DNA from: Nosocomiicoccus massiliensis
GTDB taxonomy: Bacteria; Bacillota; Bacilli; Staphylococcales; Salinicoccaceae
NCBI RefSeq assembly: GCF_002871345.2
Contig: NZ_CP136964.1
Span: 1,426,001-1,490,000, forward strand
Length of the DNA: 64,000 nt
Direction: 5' to 3'
Shown here piece by piece: positions 26,984 through 35,664 of the stretch. Every line of letters begins with the position of its first letter. The stretch's first letter is position 1. The translations under genes were made by a program, and so were the position numbers. The notes beneath the pieces were generated by a model, which saw only the letters and a program-made list of their open reading frames with translations, had not been told where the DNA came from and ran no database searches.

Positions 26984-27718
26984 ATGAGCGTAAATGTAAT
27001 CGAAGTGAAAGATGTTACAGTCGCTTACGATAATACGCCAGCGGTTTCTAGCTTAAATTTCACGTTAAAAAAAGGAACGTGCACAGCAATCGTTGGACCA
27101 AATGGTTCCGGGAAGTCAACGATGATTAAAGCGATTATGCAACTCGTAAAGCCAGTTTCCGGAAAAGTGACCGTCGAAAATAGTAGCAGTAAACAGGCGT
27201 TAAAAAATATCGCCTACGTACCACAAAAAGGGGAAGTCAATTGGGACTTCCCTGCTACTGTTTTTGATGTCGTTTTAATGGGACGCTACGTCCATAAAGG
27301 GTGGATTAAACGCCCGACAAAAGAAGATAAACAAATTGCTTATGATGCATTGGAAACGATGAAGATGCTTCCGTTTAAAGACCGTCAAATTTCTGAATTA
27401 TCTGGAGGACAGCGCCAACGTGTATTCCTCGCTCGTGCAATTGCACATAATGCGGATATTTACATTATGGACGAGCCACTTCAAGGTATAGATATTACGA
27501 CTGAAGAGCTAATAATTAAGACGATGAAGCAACTTCAAAAAGAAGGAAAAACGTTCCTCGTCGTTCATCATAATTTAATGACAGTTCCAGAGTATTTTGA
27601 CCACGTCGTCATATTAAACAAACAAATTATCGCACAAGGCACAATCGAGGACGCATGGACAAAAGAAAATGTAAATGCAGCTTATTTTGAAAAGGGTGTC
27701 GGCACATGGACGTCTTAA
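26984..27718 (+). CDS. mntB: Manganese ABC transporter ATP-binding protein
   Basis: A 244-residue ABC ATPase with Walker A GPNGSGKST, Q-loop VPQKGEVNWDFP, signature LSGGQRQR and Walker B IYIMDEP followed by HH in VVHHN. The Q-loop sequence with WDFP is typical of the manganese/zinc/iron chelate family. The ATG at 26984 is chosen with AGGGGTGA upstream; a GTG at 26975 overlaps that site. It overlaps the first permease gene by 13 nt. Confidence 0.88.
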   Translation: MSVNVIEVKDVTVAYDNTPAVSSLNFTLKKGTCTAIVGPNGSGKSTMIKAIMQLVKPVSGKVTVENSSSKQALKNIAYVPQKGEVNWDFPATVFDVVLMGRYVHKGWIKRPTKEDKQIAYDALETMKMLPFKDRQISELSGGQRQRVFLARAIAHNADIYIMDEPLQGIDITTEELIIKTMKQLQKEGKTFLVVHHNLMTVPEYFDHVVILNKQIIAQGTIEDAWTKENVNAAYFEKGVGTWTS

Positions 27719-28581
27719 TGAGTTACACGTTCCAAGTCGTTGCACTTGGAACTGTTATTTTATCTATCGCGAGTGCAGTCATCGGTTCTGTCAGCGTTAT
27801 TAAAGGACAAAGTTTAATTGGTGATGCGATTGGACATTCGACGTTTCCAGGTGTCGTGTTAGCCTTTATGCTATTCAATGTGATGGAAACATATATACTC
27901 GTCGTCGGTGCAATGGTGATGGGTGCAGTGGCGTTCTTTCTGATACAACTTATTACACACGAGTCTAAAATTCCGTTAGATAGTGCGCTAGCCCTCATAT
28001 TATCAGGATTTTTTGGACTTGGTATGGCGTTAAAAAGTTACGTCCAAGGACACTCGAACTATAGAGGGACTCAAGGGATCGATGATTTTATATTCGGTCA
28101 AGCGGCATATATTTTAAAAAGTGATGTGTACTTAATTATCGTGACGTCTGTCATCGGACTTTCGATTTTCTTTATCTTTTATAACGAATTAAAAATATAC
28201 ATGTTCGATTATATATACGCGAAATCTATTGGTATTAACATTAAGTTGATTAATGCATTGATACTCATTATGACATTAGCGATTATATCTGTCGGGTTAA
28301 AAGCCGTCGGCGCGATTTTAATTGTTAATATTTTAATTGCACCGACTGTTATCGGTCAACTCTGGTCGAATCGCTATGGTGTCGTTTTGACCATAGCATC
28401 TATTGTTGGTGCATTATCAGCATTTATAGGGACATATGTATCTACAGCGTTCACTGGTATCCCTACAGGTCCTGCCATTATATTAGCACTCAGTTTCTTC
28501 GTCATCGTTTCGATGCTCTTTTCACCGAAAGGTTTTATTAGTCGAATAATTCGTAATAAACGGTTAGGAGGAGCGCTATGA
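27706..28581 (+). CDS. mntC: Manganese ABC transporter permease 1
   Basis: A 291-residue membrane protein of the ABC-3 (ZnuB/MntB) family with eight or so helices and the typical segments GDAIGHSTFPGVVLAF, LGMALKSYVQ and AVGAILIVNILIAP. It forms the membrane channel with the second permease. Having two distinct permeases follows the Bacillus MntABCD arrangement. It overlaps the ATPase gene upstream and the next permease by 4 nt. Confidence 0.87.
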   Translation: MDVLMSYTFQVVALGTVILSIASAVIGSVSVIKGQSLIGDAIGHSTFPGVVLAFMLFNVMETYILVVGAMVMGAVAFFLIQLITHESKIPLDSALALILSGFFGLGMALKSYVQGHSNYRGTQGIDDFIFGQAAYILKSDVYLIIVTSVIGLSIFFIFYNELKIYMFDYIYAKSIGINIKLINALILIMTLAIISVGLKAVGAILIVNILIAPTVIGQLWSNRYGVVLTIASIVGALSAFIGTYVSTAFTGIPTGPAIILALSFFVIVSMLFSPKGFISRIIRNKRLGGAL

Positions 28582-29459
28582 TAGAAGTATTACTCGTACT
28601 TATCATGACTGGATTATCGACGAGTCTTCTCGGAGTTTTTCTCGTACTTAGAAAAAGTGGTATGGCAACAGATGCGATCAGTCATACTATTTTACTCGGT
28701 ATCGTCGTCGTCTTTTTCTTAACTGGTGACTTACGTTCGCCGCTACTTATTATCGGGGCGACACTCGTTGGAATTTTAACAGTGTATTTAATTAATGTCG
28801 TTACGGCCTCGAAAATGATGCGTCAAGATGCAGCGATTGGTTTAGTATTTACTGCACTATTTGCAGTCGCAGTCATACTCGTTTCACGTTACGCAAGAAA
28901 CGTTCACTTAGATATTGATGCGGTATTACTCGGCCAAGTGTTATATGCTCCTTTAAACCGCATCGATCTATTCGGGGTGAGCTTACCGTACGCATTCGTA
29001 CAGTTGTCGATTATATTTATTATTAACGTTTTATTTGTCGTAATATTTTATAAAGAGTTAAAAATATCGAGTTTTGACCCAGTGTATGCGACGCTCGCAG
29101 GATTTAGCGCGATGATTGTCTACTATGTTTTAATGACGCTCGTTTCAGTCACTGCTGTTGCTGCTTTTGACGCGGTCGGCTCGATTCTCGTCATTAGTTT
29201 TTTTATCGCACCTGCAGCAACGAGTTATTTAATCGTCAACAGAAGTTTACTTAAAATGATTATATTGTCTCTTGTGATATCTGTCATTAACAGTGTCATT
29301 GGTTGTTACATCGGATTCTATTTAGACATCTCAATTTCAGGCGCAGTCGCTTCAATTTCGACGGCAACGTTCTTTATCGTATACATTGGTACGCGTATAT
29401 TAAAAGCGTACAATCATAAAAATTATATGAAGAAAGAGACTCGAGCGTATAACTCATAG
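28578..29459 (+). CDS. mntD: Manganese ABC transporter permease 2
   Basis: A 293-residue ABC-3 family permease with SGMATDAISHTILLGIVVVF, LGQVLYAPLNRID and AVGSILVISFFIAPAATSYL. It is a paralogue of permease 1 and ends the operon with a charged C-terminal tail. The start overlaps the previous stop (ATGA). No hairpin terminator is evident before recQ; the recQ promoter region follows. Confidence 0.87.
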   Translation: MIEVLLVLIMTGLSTSLLGVFLVLRKSGMATDAISHTILLGIVVVFFLTGDLRSPLLIIGATLVGILTVYLINVVTASKMMRQDAAIGLVFTALFAVAVILVSRYARNVHLDIDAVLLGQVLYAPLNRIDLFGVSLPYAFVQLSIIFIINVLFVVIFYKELKISSFDPVYATLAGFSAMIVYYVLMTLVSVTAVAAFDAVGSILVISFFIAPAATSYLIVNRSLLKMIILSLVISVINSVIGCYIGFYLDISISGAVASISTATFFIVYIGTRILKAYNHKNYMKKETRAYNS

Positions 29460-29475
29460 AAAAGTTCAGTTCACT

Positions 29476-29504
29476 TTAATATTTGAATCATTTAATGTAT
29501 AATA
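29476..29504 (+). promoter_or_regulatory. Putative sigma-A promoter of recQ
   Basis: TTTAAT, 17 nt, then TATAAT, located 36 nt upstream of the recQ start. Confidence 0.5.
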
Positions 29505-29539
29505 AGTTAGCTTAAAAGTTGGACGATTGGGTGAGTTGT

Positions 29540-31309
29540 ATGGAATCTGTATTAAAAAAGTCATTTGGTTTAGAGACGTTTCGACCAAAGCAAAAAGAAA
29601 TTATACAGTCAGTTTTAAACGGTCAAAATACGTTAGGTGTATTACCAACAGGATCTGGGAAATCGTTATGTTACCAAGTTCCTGCATTAATGTTTGACGG
29701 TACGACGATCGTCATTTCACCGTTAATTTCGCTTATGCAAGACCAAGTGACAGCGCTTGTCGATAAAGGAATTAAAGCAGCGTATATCAACTCAAACATG
29801 ACAAAAAAAGATCAAGCGCGAATCGAGCGACGATTATTAAATGGGGATATTGACTTATTATATGTCGCGCCGGAGCGCTTTAAAAATGAAGAGTTTTTAG
29901 AAATTATCTCGAGAATTAATATCCCGCTTGTTGCATTCGATGAAGCCCACTGTATCTCAAAATGGGGACACGATTTTAGACCAAGTTATCAAGACGTTAT
30001 TTCGGTCATCAATGAATATATTGGAGACGCGGTAAAAGTCGCGTTAACTGCGACTGCAACTGAAGACGTTGAGAAAAATATTATAGAGCTTTTAGAAATC
30101 GATGAGACGGATGTCTATAAAACGTCAGTAAAACGCGACAATTTAGAGTTAATTGTCAATGACACGTTCCAGCGCGAGCGTTTTATCGTTGACTATTTAA
30201 ACGAACATAGAGGCAAAAGTGGCATTATATACGCGGCGACGCGTAAAGAAACTGAAAAGATCAGTGGCTTTTTATCAGATAATAATATTGATAACAGAAT
30301 TTACCACGCAGGACTTACGAAGTCTGAGCGTGAAGAAAATCAAAATGCGTTTATAAAGGATGACGTCAAAGTCATCGTTGCAACGAACGCCTTTGGTATG
30401 GGAATCGATAAGGAGAATATCAGGTTCATTATCCACTACAATTTACCTGGAGACCTGGAAAGTTACTACCAAGAAATTGGGCGAGCGGGTCGTGACGGTA
30501 AAATGAGCCAATGTATTCTTTTATCGAACCCGAGAGACATTGCGCTCCAACAGTTTTTCATCGACCAATCACAAGCGAGTGACGATGTAAAAGAAAGTAT
30601 GCGTGAAAAACTCGACCGAATGATTCAATATAACGAAACGTCAAAATGTTTGTCGTCGTTTATCGTAAAATATTTTGATAAAAATGAATACGTGACTGAG
30701 TGCGGGGAGTGTTCAAACTGTAAAAGTGACGCGCGTACAGTTGATATGACTGAGGAAGCGAAACTTATTATGACACTCGTTAAACTAGTGTCGCTGTCAC
30801 CTGAAAAAGTGATTCAAGTGTTACGCGGTGAAGTGAACGATAATATTATTGATTCTGGCTTGACTGAAGTCAGCCAGTTCGGGCAATTATCGAACTACTT
30901 AACGAGCGAAATTCACCACATAATCGAAGAACTCGTATTTAGAGGATATATACATTTAGAAAACGATACGTTATACGTCGTGAAGAAGAGTGAAGCGGTA
31001 CTTAACGGTATAGAAATGATTTACACGGTACCATATCGCACGCAGTTTAAAGAAAAAGTAAGCGTATCGACGGAATCTAGTTTTAACGAGGCTCTTTATC
31101 AGCAACTAAAAGATAAGCGTGAAGAACTTGCTGTGGCGCGAAATATAGATGCTGCGCAGATTTTTACAGATGCGTCGTTAAAAGAAATCGCAAAAAAGAT
31201 GCCAGAAACAAAAGGCGACATGATCAAACTGCTTGGCATCGGAAACTATAAACTCAAACATTACAGCCCACACTTCTTAAAAGTCGTCGAAGAGTATAGT
31301 AAGAAATAG
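29540..31309 (+). CDS. recQ: ATP-dependent DNA helicase RecQ
   Basis: A 589-residue superfamily 2 helicase: Walker A LPTGSGKSLCYQ, DEAH box in AFDEAHCISKWGHDFRP, motif VI QEIGRAGRDG, the RQC zinc site with CGECSNC, and a C-terminal HRDC-like region. RecQ unwinds recombination and replication intermediates. ATG at 29540 is preferred, with GGGTGAG upstream; the TTG at 29519 would add seven residues not expected for RecQ. Confidence 0.9.
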   Translation: MESVLKKSFGLETFRPKQKEIIQSVLNGQNTLGVLPTGSGKSLCYQVPALMFDGTTIVISPLISLMQDQVTALVDKGIKAAYINSNMTKKDQARIERRLLNGDIDLLYVAPERFKNEEFLEIISRINIPLVAFDEAHCISKWGHDFRPSYQDVISVINEYIGDAVKVALTATATEDVEKNIIELLEIDETDVYKTSVKRDNLELIVNDTFQRERFIVDYLNEHRGKSGIIYAATRKETEKISGFLSDNNIDNRIYHAGLTKSEREENQNAFIKDDVKVIVATNAFGMGIDKENIRFIIHYNLPGDLESYYQEIGRAGRDGKMSQCILLSNPRDIALQQFFIDQSQASDDVKESMREKLDRMIQYNETSKCLSSFIVKYFDKNEYVTECGECSNCKSDARTVDMTEEAKLIMTLVKLVSLSPEKVIQVLRGEVNDNIIDSGLTEVSQFGQLSNYLTSEIHHIIEELVFRGYIHLENDTLYVVKKSEAVLNGIEMIYTVPYRTQFKEKVSVSTESSFNEALYQQLKDKREELAVARNIDAAQIFTDASLKEIAKKMPETKGDMIKLLGIGNYKLKHYSPHFLKVVEEYSKK

Positions 31310-31315
31310 GGGAAG

Positions 31316-31353
31316 AGTCTTTTCATCTTTAGAGGATGAAAAGACTTTTTTTA
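31316..31353 (+). terminator. Rho-independent terminator of recQ
   Basis: The 12-bp stem AGTCTTTTCATC / GATGAAAAGACT with a 7-nt loop is followed by a T-run. Confidence 0.85.
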
Positions 31354-31392
31354 TTGTGGTTCGGGGAGGTCTAGCGGGATTGAGACTTGGTG

Positions 31393-31442
31393 GGGTCTCT
31401 CGGGTCTCTCGGGTCTCTCGGGTCTCTCGGGTCTCTCGGGTC
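31393..31442. repeat. Five-copy 9-bp tandem repeat
   Basis: GGGTCTCTC is repeated five times in perfect register plus a partial copy. It is GC-rich and non-coding, just before the truncated start of repeat array C and IS256 copy 2. Confidence 0.9.
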
Positions 31443-31460
31443 GCTTATTTATAAAAAATG

Positions 31461-32783
31461 GGTCAAGTCTTAAATATTGTGTAAAATAAAAAATCTCTCT
31501 GTTATTCTTTAGCTTCCACGAACGCGCTCACTTTTCTATTTGTTTCTTTATAGGCTTCATTCGCATCAAGAAGAAGTGCGCCAATTAAACGAAATGCAGA
31601 CTCGACATTTGGAAATACTCTAACAACGCGCTCACGACGTCTTAACTCACTATTTAGTCGTTCGAGTGCGTTTGTACTTTTTAAAAACTTTTGTCTAGCC
31701 GCTGGACACATTAAACATTGAATCGCATCGTCAAATCCACTTTCTAAAATTTCTACCGCGTGATTAAATCTTGGATCCTCTGATACAAAGTCTAAAAACT
31801 TCTCTTTTGCTTCTCGTGCATGTTGGGGTGTTGTCGTATGAAAAATCTCTCTCAATAATTGACGCGCAGCAGTTGAACCTTTTTTAGGCATTACATTCGT
31901 AATGTTTCTTAAGAAATGGACTGTACATCTTTGCCAAGGTGTGCCCGGGAACTCTTCTTGAATCGCCTGCTTTAAACCTTGATGTGAATCTGAAGTAATG
32001 AGTTCTGGTTGTGTTAACCCACGATTTTTTAAGTCACGTAAAAAGTGCCCCAGTGATTCTTACTCTCAGCATCATCCACTTTAAACCCAAGTACTTCACG
32101 ATGACCATCTACACCAATACCGAGCGCAATATACACAGCTTTAGAGACGATTCTATGATTCTCACGTACTTTAATATACATCGCATCTACTGATACATAT
32201 TTAAATATATTGTGTGTTAATGAACGCTCCGCGAAGTCTTGGATTTCTGGATCTAATCGTTTCATCACGTTAGATACGAATGATTTCGAGACACTTTCTC
32301 CGACTAGTTCTTCCACAATTTTAGTGACTTTACGCGTAGACACACCGCTGACTACCATTTCAATCAAAGAAAGCACGAGCGCCTGGTCCTTTCTTTGCCA
32401 CTTCTCAAATACCTGTGGTGAAAACTCTCCGGAACGTGTTCGTGGGACTTCGAGTTCAATTTTTCCAACTAACGTTGTGAACCCTCGGCGATAACTGCCA
32501 TTACGATAGTCTTTTCGACTACTGTTTCTTTCATATGAGCCAATACCCATGTATTCATCTCGTTCTTCTTGCATCACTTGATTTAACACTAAAGTTAGAA
32601 GACCCTTAGTCATTTCATTAAGGTTACTTCCAGAGATATCCTCTAGAATTTTTTTCATATCTACTGTAAAATTAAGTTGAGTCATTTGTATTCTCTCCCT
32701 GTTAATTTTTGTTGGTAACTGAATTATAACAGAGAATACGATGGCTCTTTTTTTCTATTTTACACAATTATATGGACGTAACT
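31461..32783 (-). mobile_element. IS256-family insertion sequence, copy 2
   Basis: A 1323-bp element with the same ends as copy 1 (inner ATTGTGTAAAATA). The left flank is TTATTTATAAAAAATG and the right flank TAGATAAAACAGG, both recognisable parts of a repeat unit, but the 8-bp flanks are not identical, so no target duplication remains. Two one-base deletions relative to copy 1 account for the length; one of them breaks the transposase. Confidence 0.9.
31502..32685 (-). pseudogene. IS256-family transposase, frameshifted
   Basis: The 394-residue transposase frame is broken by loss of one T between 32048 and 32049 (compared with copy 1, GTGTCCCC against GTGCCCC), changing KNHWGHFLRDL to KNHWGTFYVT and a stop. 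The C-terminal part, including STNALERLNSELRRR with the catalytic glutamate, is intact in the other frame. A programmed shift is unlikely because copy 1 reads through this point without it. Confidence 0.85.
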
Positions 32784-32896
32784 TAGATAAAACAGGATAC
32801 TTAACAAAAATTGGGTCGTGGCCTCTAAATATGTTAAATATATCCGGATATCTAACAAAAACGGGGATTTTATGTTAAATAAAACCGAAAGAATTT
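32784..32896. repeat. Hairpin-repeat array C, unit C1 (5' part replaced by IS256)
   Basis: It begins TAGATAAAACAGGATACTTAACAAAAA directly at the element end and continues with the ATATGTTAAATATATCC / GGATATCTAACAAAAA hairpin and TGTTAAATAAAACC. Confidence 0.75.
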
Positions 32897-33131
32897 GAGT
32901 TTTTAATCTTTTAGGATAAAAAGAAACTATCACTCCTCGCTTATTTACAAAAAACAATTGAATTTGTTAGATATATCGAGATAATTAACAAAAACTCCGG
33001 ATTTAGCCTCGTTTTTGTTAGATAAAAAAATATAATTAACAAAAACACGACGCCAACACCAAAATATGTTAAATATATCCGGATATCTAACAAAAACGGG
33101 GATTTTATGTTAAATAAAACCGAGAGAAGTT
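32897..33131. repeat. Hairpin-repeat array C, unit C2 (complete)
   Basis: A 235-bp unit beginning GAGTTTTTAATCTTTTAGGATAAAAA. The eight alternating half-sites are all present. Its first 150 bp are nearly identical to unit C3, while the GC-rich gap CACGACGCCAACACC is unrelated to the C1/C3 gap. Confidence 0.8.
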
Positions 33132-33366
33132 GAGTTTTTAATCTTTTAGGATAAAAAGAAATTATCACTCCTCGCTTATTTACAAAAAACAATTGAATGT
33201 GTTAGATATATCGAGATAATTAACAAAAACTCCGGAACTGGCCTCGTTTTTGTTAGATAAAAAAATATAATTAACAAAAATTGGGTCGTGGTCTCGAAAT
33301 GTGTTAAATATATCCGGATAACTAACAAAATCGCAAAATTTTTGTTAAATAAAACACACTCAAATA
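33132..33366. repeat. Hairpin-repeat array C, unit C3 (complete)
   Basis: A second complete 235-bp unit, head-to-tail with C2. Its gap TTGGGTCGTGGTCTC matches that of C1. The head of a fourth unit (TTTTTATTCTTTTAGAGTAAAAA) follows to about 33397 and then stops. The array fills the gene-free stretch to the DMT permease. Confidence 0.8.
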
Positions 33367-33414
33367 ACATTTTTATTCTTTTAGAGTAAAAATTACCGAA
33401 CGAACACACCAAAA

Positions 33415-33444
33415 AGCGAGACCCGGAATCAGCATGGTCTCGCT
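33415..33444 (-). terminator. Rho-independent terminator of the DMT permease gene
   Basis: The stem AGCGAGACC / GGTCTCGCT with a 12-nt loop is followed by five Ts on the minus strand. Confidence 0.8.
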
Positions 33445-33461
33445 CCTTTTCAACAGAATTA

Positions 33462-34319
33462 TTACGTTCGTTTTTGCGGTAAGTTTTTCATGTACATATA
33501 GAAACTTGCTGCGAAGATGATAATGTACCCGATAATCGATAGAATATCTGGGTATTCTCCAAAGAATATGATACTGAACATCGCAGTAAATATAATCGTC
33601 GTGTAGAAGAATATCGAGATCTCTTTCGCTGGTGCATAACTGTATGCAATCGTTAGGCCGAATTGTCCTACTGATGCTGCGACTCCTGCAAGTAATAGGA
33701 ACATGAGTTGTTCACCGGTCATCGGTTCATAGTTATAGATGAAAAACGGCAGTAACGCGACTGTTGAAAATCCTGAGAAATAAAATACGACGGTGTAAAA
33801 TTTCTCGCGATCTCCGAGGACTCTTAACACAGTGTACGCTCCTGCAGCTGCGAGAGCACCGAGCACCCCGACTAAGGCATCAAATGATGTACTTTCAAAC
33901 GACGGTTTGATAATAAATATCGCACCAATGAATGCGATAATAATCGAAGTCATTTGGAATCGTCTAATATATTCCTTTAAAAATATTGCGGATAAAATAA
34001 TCGTGAAAAACGGACTGAGCTTGTTTAAAATATCTGCGTCACTTAAGACGAGTTTATCGAGTGTGTAAAAGTTAAGGATAACCCCGATTAACCCGAGCGT
34101 TGAACGCAGTAATAGCAATCCTTGGTTTTCTTTTTTACCAAACAGTGGTTCTTTATAGCGAATGACGAGTACGAGCGCAATCAACATCGCGACGAAGTTT
34201 CTAAAAAACGCTTTTTGTACTGTTGGTAAGTCGCCAGAGTATTTTACAAAGAGCGACATTAAACTAAAACCAAGAGATGAAATAATTAAAGCGATAATCC
34301 CTTTCGTTATATTGTTCAA
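33462..34319 (-). CDS. EamA/DMT-family permease
   Basis: Starting at the TTG at 34319 (GAAGG 8 nt upstream) the product is about 285 residues with ten hydrophobic segments arranged as two EamA repeats. The first repeat includes GFSLMSLFVKYSG and KAFFRNFVAML. Such drug/metabolite transporters export amino acids, nucleosides or other metabolites; the substrate is not predictable. A GTG at 34364 would give a longer form but has no ribosome binding site and adds a polar extension before the first helix. It is convergent with recQ. Confidence 0.75.
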   Translation of the reverse strand: MNNITKGIIALIISSLGFSLMSLFVKYSGDLPTVQKAFFRNFVAMLIALVLVIRYKEPLFGKKENQGLLLLRSTLGLIGVILNFYTLDKLVLSDADILNKLSPFFTIILSAIFLKEYIRRFQMTSIIIAFIGAIFIIKPSFESTSFDALVGVLGALAAAGAYTVLRVLGDREKFYTVVFYFSGFSTVALLPFFIYNYEPMTGEQLMFLLLAGVAASVGQFGLTIAYSYAPAKEISIFFYTTIIFTAMFSIIFFGEYPDILSIIGYIIIFAASFYMYMKNLPQKRT

Positions 34320-34424
34320 CTGTATACCTTCTTTATTATTAAAATTACTATCATAGTGTAACACATAGATTGGTATATATCTTTGTCAAAATCTATACAT
34401 AATTAAGCGATAAAGAACAAGAAA

Positions 34425-34455
34425 ATGTATGATATTCTAAATTTATATCATACAT
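34425..34455. promoter_or_regulatory. 11-bp perfect inverted repeat upstream of the YtkA-like gene
   Basis: ATGTATGATAT and ATATCATACAT are separated by 9 nt and end 3 nt before the TTGGAGG ribosome binding site. It is not followed by a T-run, so it is more likely an operator or mRNA structure than a terminator. Confidence 0.6.
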
Positions 34456-34473
34456 ATTGGAGGCAACATATCA

Positions 34474-34881
34474 ATGAAAAAATTATTAGGTGCAGCAGTA
34501 TTATCAAGCGTTTTAGTACTTGGAGCATGTGGAAATGACGAAAACAAAGACGACATGGAAGGACACGAGCATCACGATCACGACGAAGTTGCTGGTTTAG
34601 ATGTTGAGTTAACGACTCCTGAAAAAGCAACAGCTGGTGAAGAAGTTGAATTCGTTGCACACGTTACTTCAAACGATGAAGATGTAAACGATGCAGATAA
34701 AGTATTATTTGAAGTGTTAAAAGACGATGAAAGCCTCGATAAAATCGAAGGTGAATTTACTGAAAATGGACTTTACAAATTGAACTACACATTTAAAGAA
34801 GCAGGAACATACGAAGTGATCTCACACGTTGACGCGAACGGCTTACACACAATGCCTAAAAATGAGGTTGTCGTAGAGTAA
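34474..34881 (+). CDS. YtkA-like lipoprotein with histidine-rich segment
   Basis: A 135-residue exported protein: signal peptide, lipobox VLGAC, a metal-ligand-like segment GHEHHDHDE at about residues 30-38, then an Ig-like YtkA/FixH domain with FVAHVTSND, ENGLYKLNYTFKEAGTYEV and a closing HVDANGLH. YtkA-like proteins occur in copper and cytochrome oxidase contexts, but no such genes are adjacent here. TTGGAGG precedes the start. A metal role is inference from the histidines. Confidence 0.7.
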   Translation: MKKLLGAAVLSSVLVLGACGNDENKDDMEGHEHHDHDEVAGLDVELTTPEKATAGEEVEFVAHVTSNDEDVNDADKVLFEVLKDDESLDKIEGEFTENGLYKLNYTFKEAGTYEVISHVDANGLHTMPKNEVVVE

Positions 34882-34960
34882 TTACATTTCTAGACGAAAA
34901 AAATAGAATGGCGTAAAATAAGTATCTAAGAATGGTGAACATTCTAATGGAGGTACTTAG

Positions 34961-35626
34961 ATGAAAAAGACGTACATTATTACAGATGCTTTAACAGCAA
35001 TTGGGCAACGTTTGGCGCATGAACTTGCAAAGCGTGGCCACAATTTAATATTATCTGGAAATGACTACAACGAACTCGAAGCGTTGCACGATGAATTAAA
35101 ATCATATAGTGATGCGCATCACGAAGTATTTTTACTCGAACAAGCAAAAGAAATCGACTGGCTAAATATGGTCGATAAAATAGATTCAACATACGACGGT
35201 TTAAATGGTGTGATTTTTATACACTCCATTGAGACTGAAGATAACGATGTATACAATGTTTCATACGATGAATTTACTGAAGTTATGAACGAACACGTGT
35301 GGGGAACGTACCTTGGAGTACGCACGTTACGCAATCAATTGATCGAAATGAAAGAGACGAAAATCATCAATTTAGTAGAACCTGTACGTGAAGAAACATT
35401 CGAACACAATTTATATTATGCAGTTACCGGTGCGATAGAAGGACTCACGCATGCGATACAAAGCGAGCTTCGTAAAGAAGATCTTAACGTTTATACGCTA
35501 AGCTATCGTCCGACTGAACGAGATGCTTCGTTCAATCCAAACGACGACAGCGCAGTTGGGACTATTTTTAAAATTCTAGATGATGAGATTTCAAATGATA
35601 ATAACGAAACGATCATCATTCATTAA
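34961..35626 (+). CDS. Atypical short-chain dehydrogenase/reductase-like protein
   Basis: A 221-residue Rossmann-fold protein resembling SDRs: ITDALTAIGQRLAHELAKRGHNLIL at the nucleotide-binding end and LYYAVTGAIEGLTHAIQSEL where the catalytic helix is expected. The YxxxK motif is altered (YAVTG, no lysine), the catalytic serine is not evident (NLVEPV), and the TGxxxGxG loop is degenerate. It may bind a nucleotide or a protein partner without being a dehydrogenase. TGGAGG precedes the start, and a terminator follows. Confidence 0.65.
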   Translation: MKKTYIITDALTAIGQRLAHELAKRGHNLILSGNDYNELEALHDELKSYSDAHHEVFLLEQAKEIDWLNMVDKIDSTYDGLNGVIFIHSIETEDNDVYNVSYDEFTEVMNEHVWGTYLGVRTLRNQLIEMKETKIINLVEPVREETFEHNLYYAVTGAIEGLTHAIQSELRKEDLNVYTLSYRPTERDASFNPNDDSAVGTIFKILDDEISNDNNETIIIH

Positions 35627-35653
35627 AAAACCACTCATTTTCGAGTGGTTTTT
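35626..35653 (+). terminator. Rho-independent terminator after the SDR-like gene
   Basis: The stem AACCACTC / GAGTGGTT with a short loop is followed by a T-run. Confidence 0.8.
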
Positions 35654-35664
35654 CTCTATTATGC

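Noticed and set aside
31393..31442. Short CRISPR or minisatellite-coded peptide
   Set aside because: Nine-bp perfect repeats without spacers; no start codon or ribosome binding site.
32029..32060. Programmed frameshift in the IS256 transposase
   Set aside because: IS256 transposases are made from one uninterrupted frame, and the first copy has an extra T that keeps the frame.
32760..33412. Three related minus-strand frames of 65-83 residues sharing segments such as LLDIRIYLT
   Set aside because: They are translations of the hairpin-repeat units; the similarity follows from the DNA repeat, and none has a consistent ribosome binding site or a full-unit reading frame.
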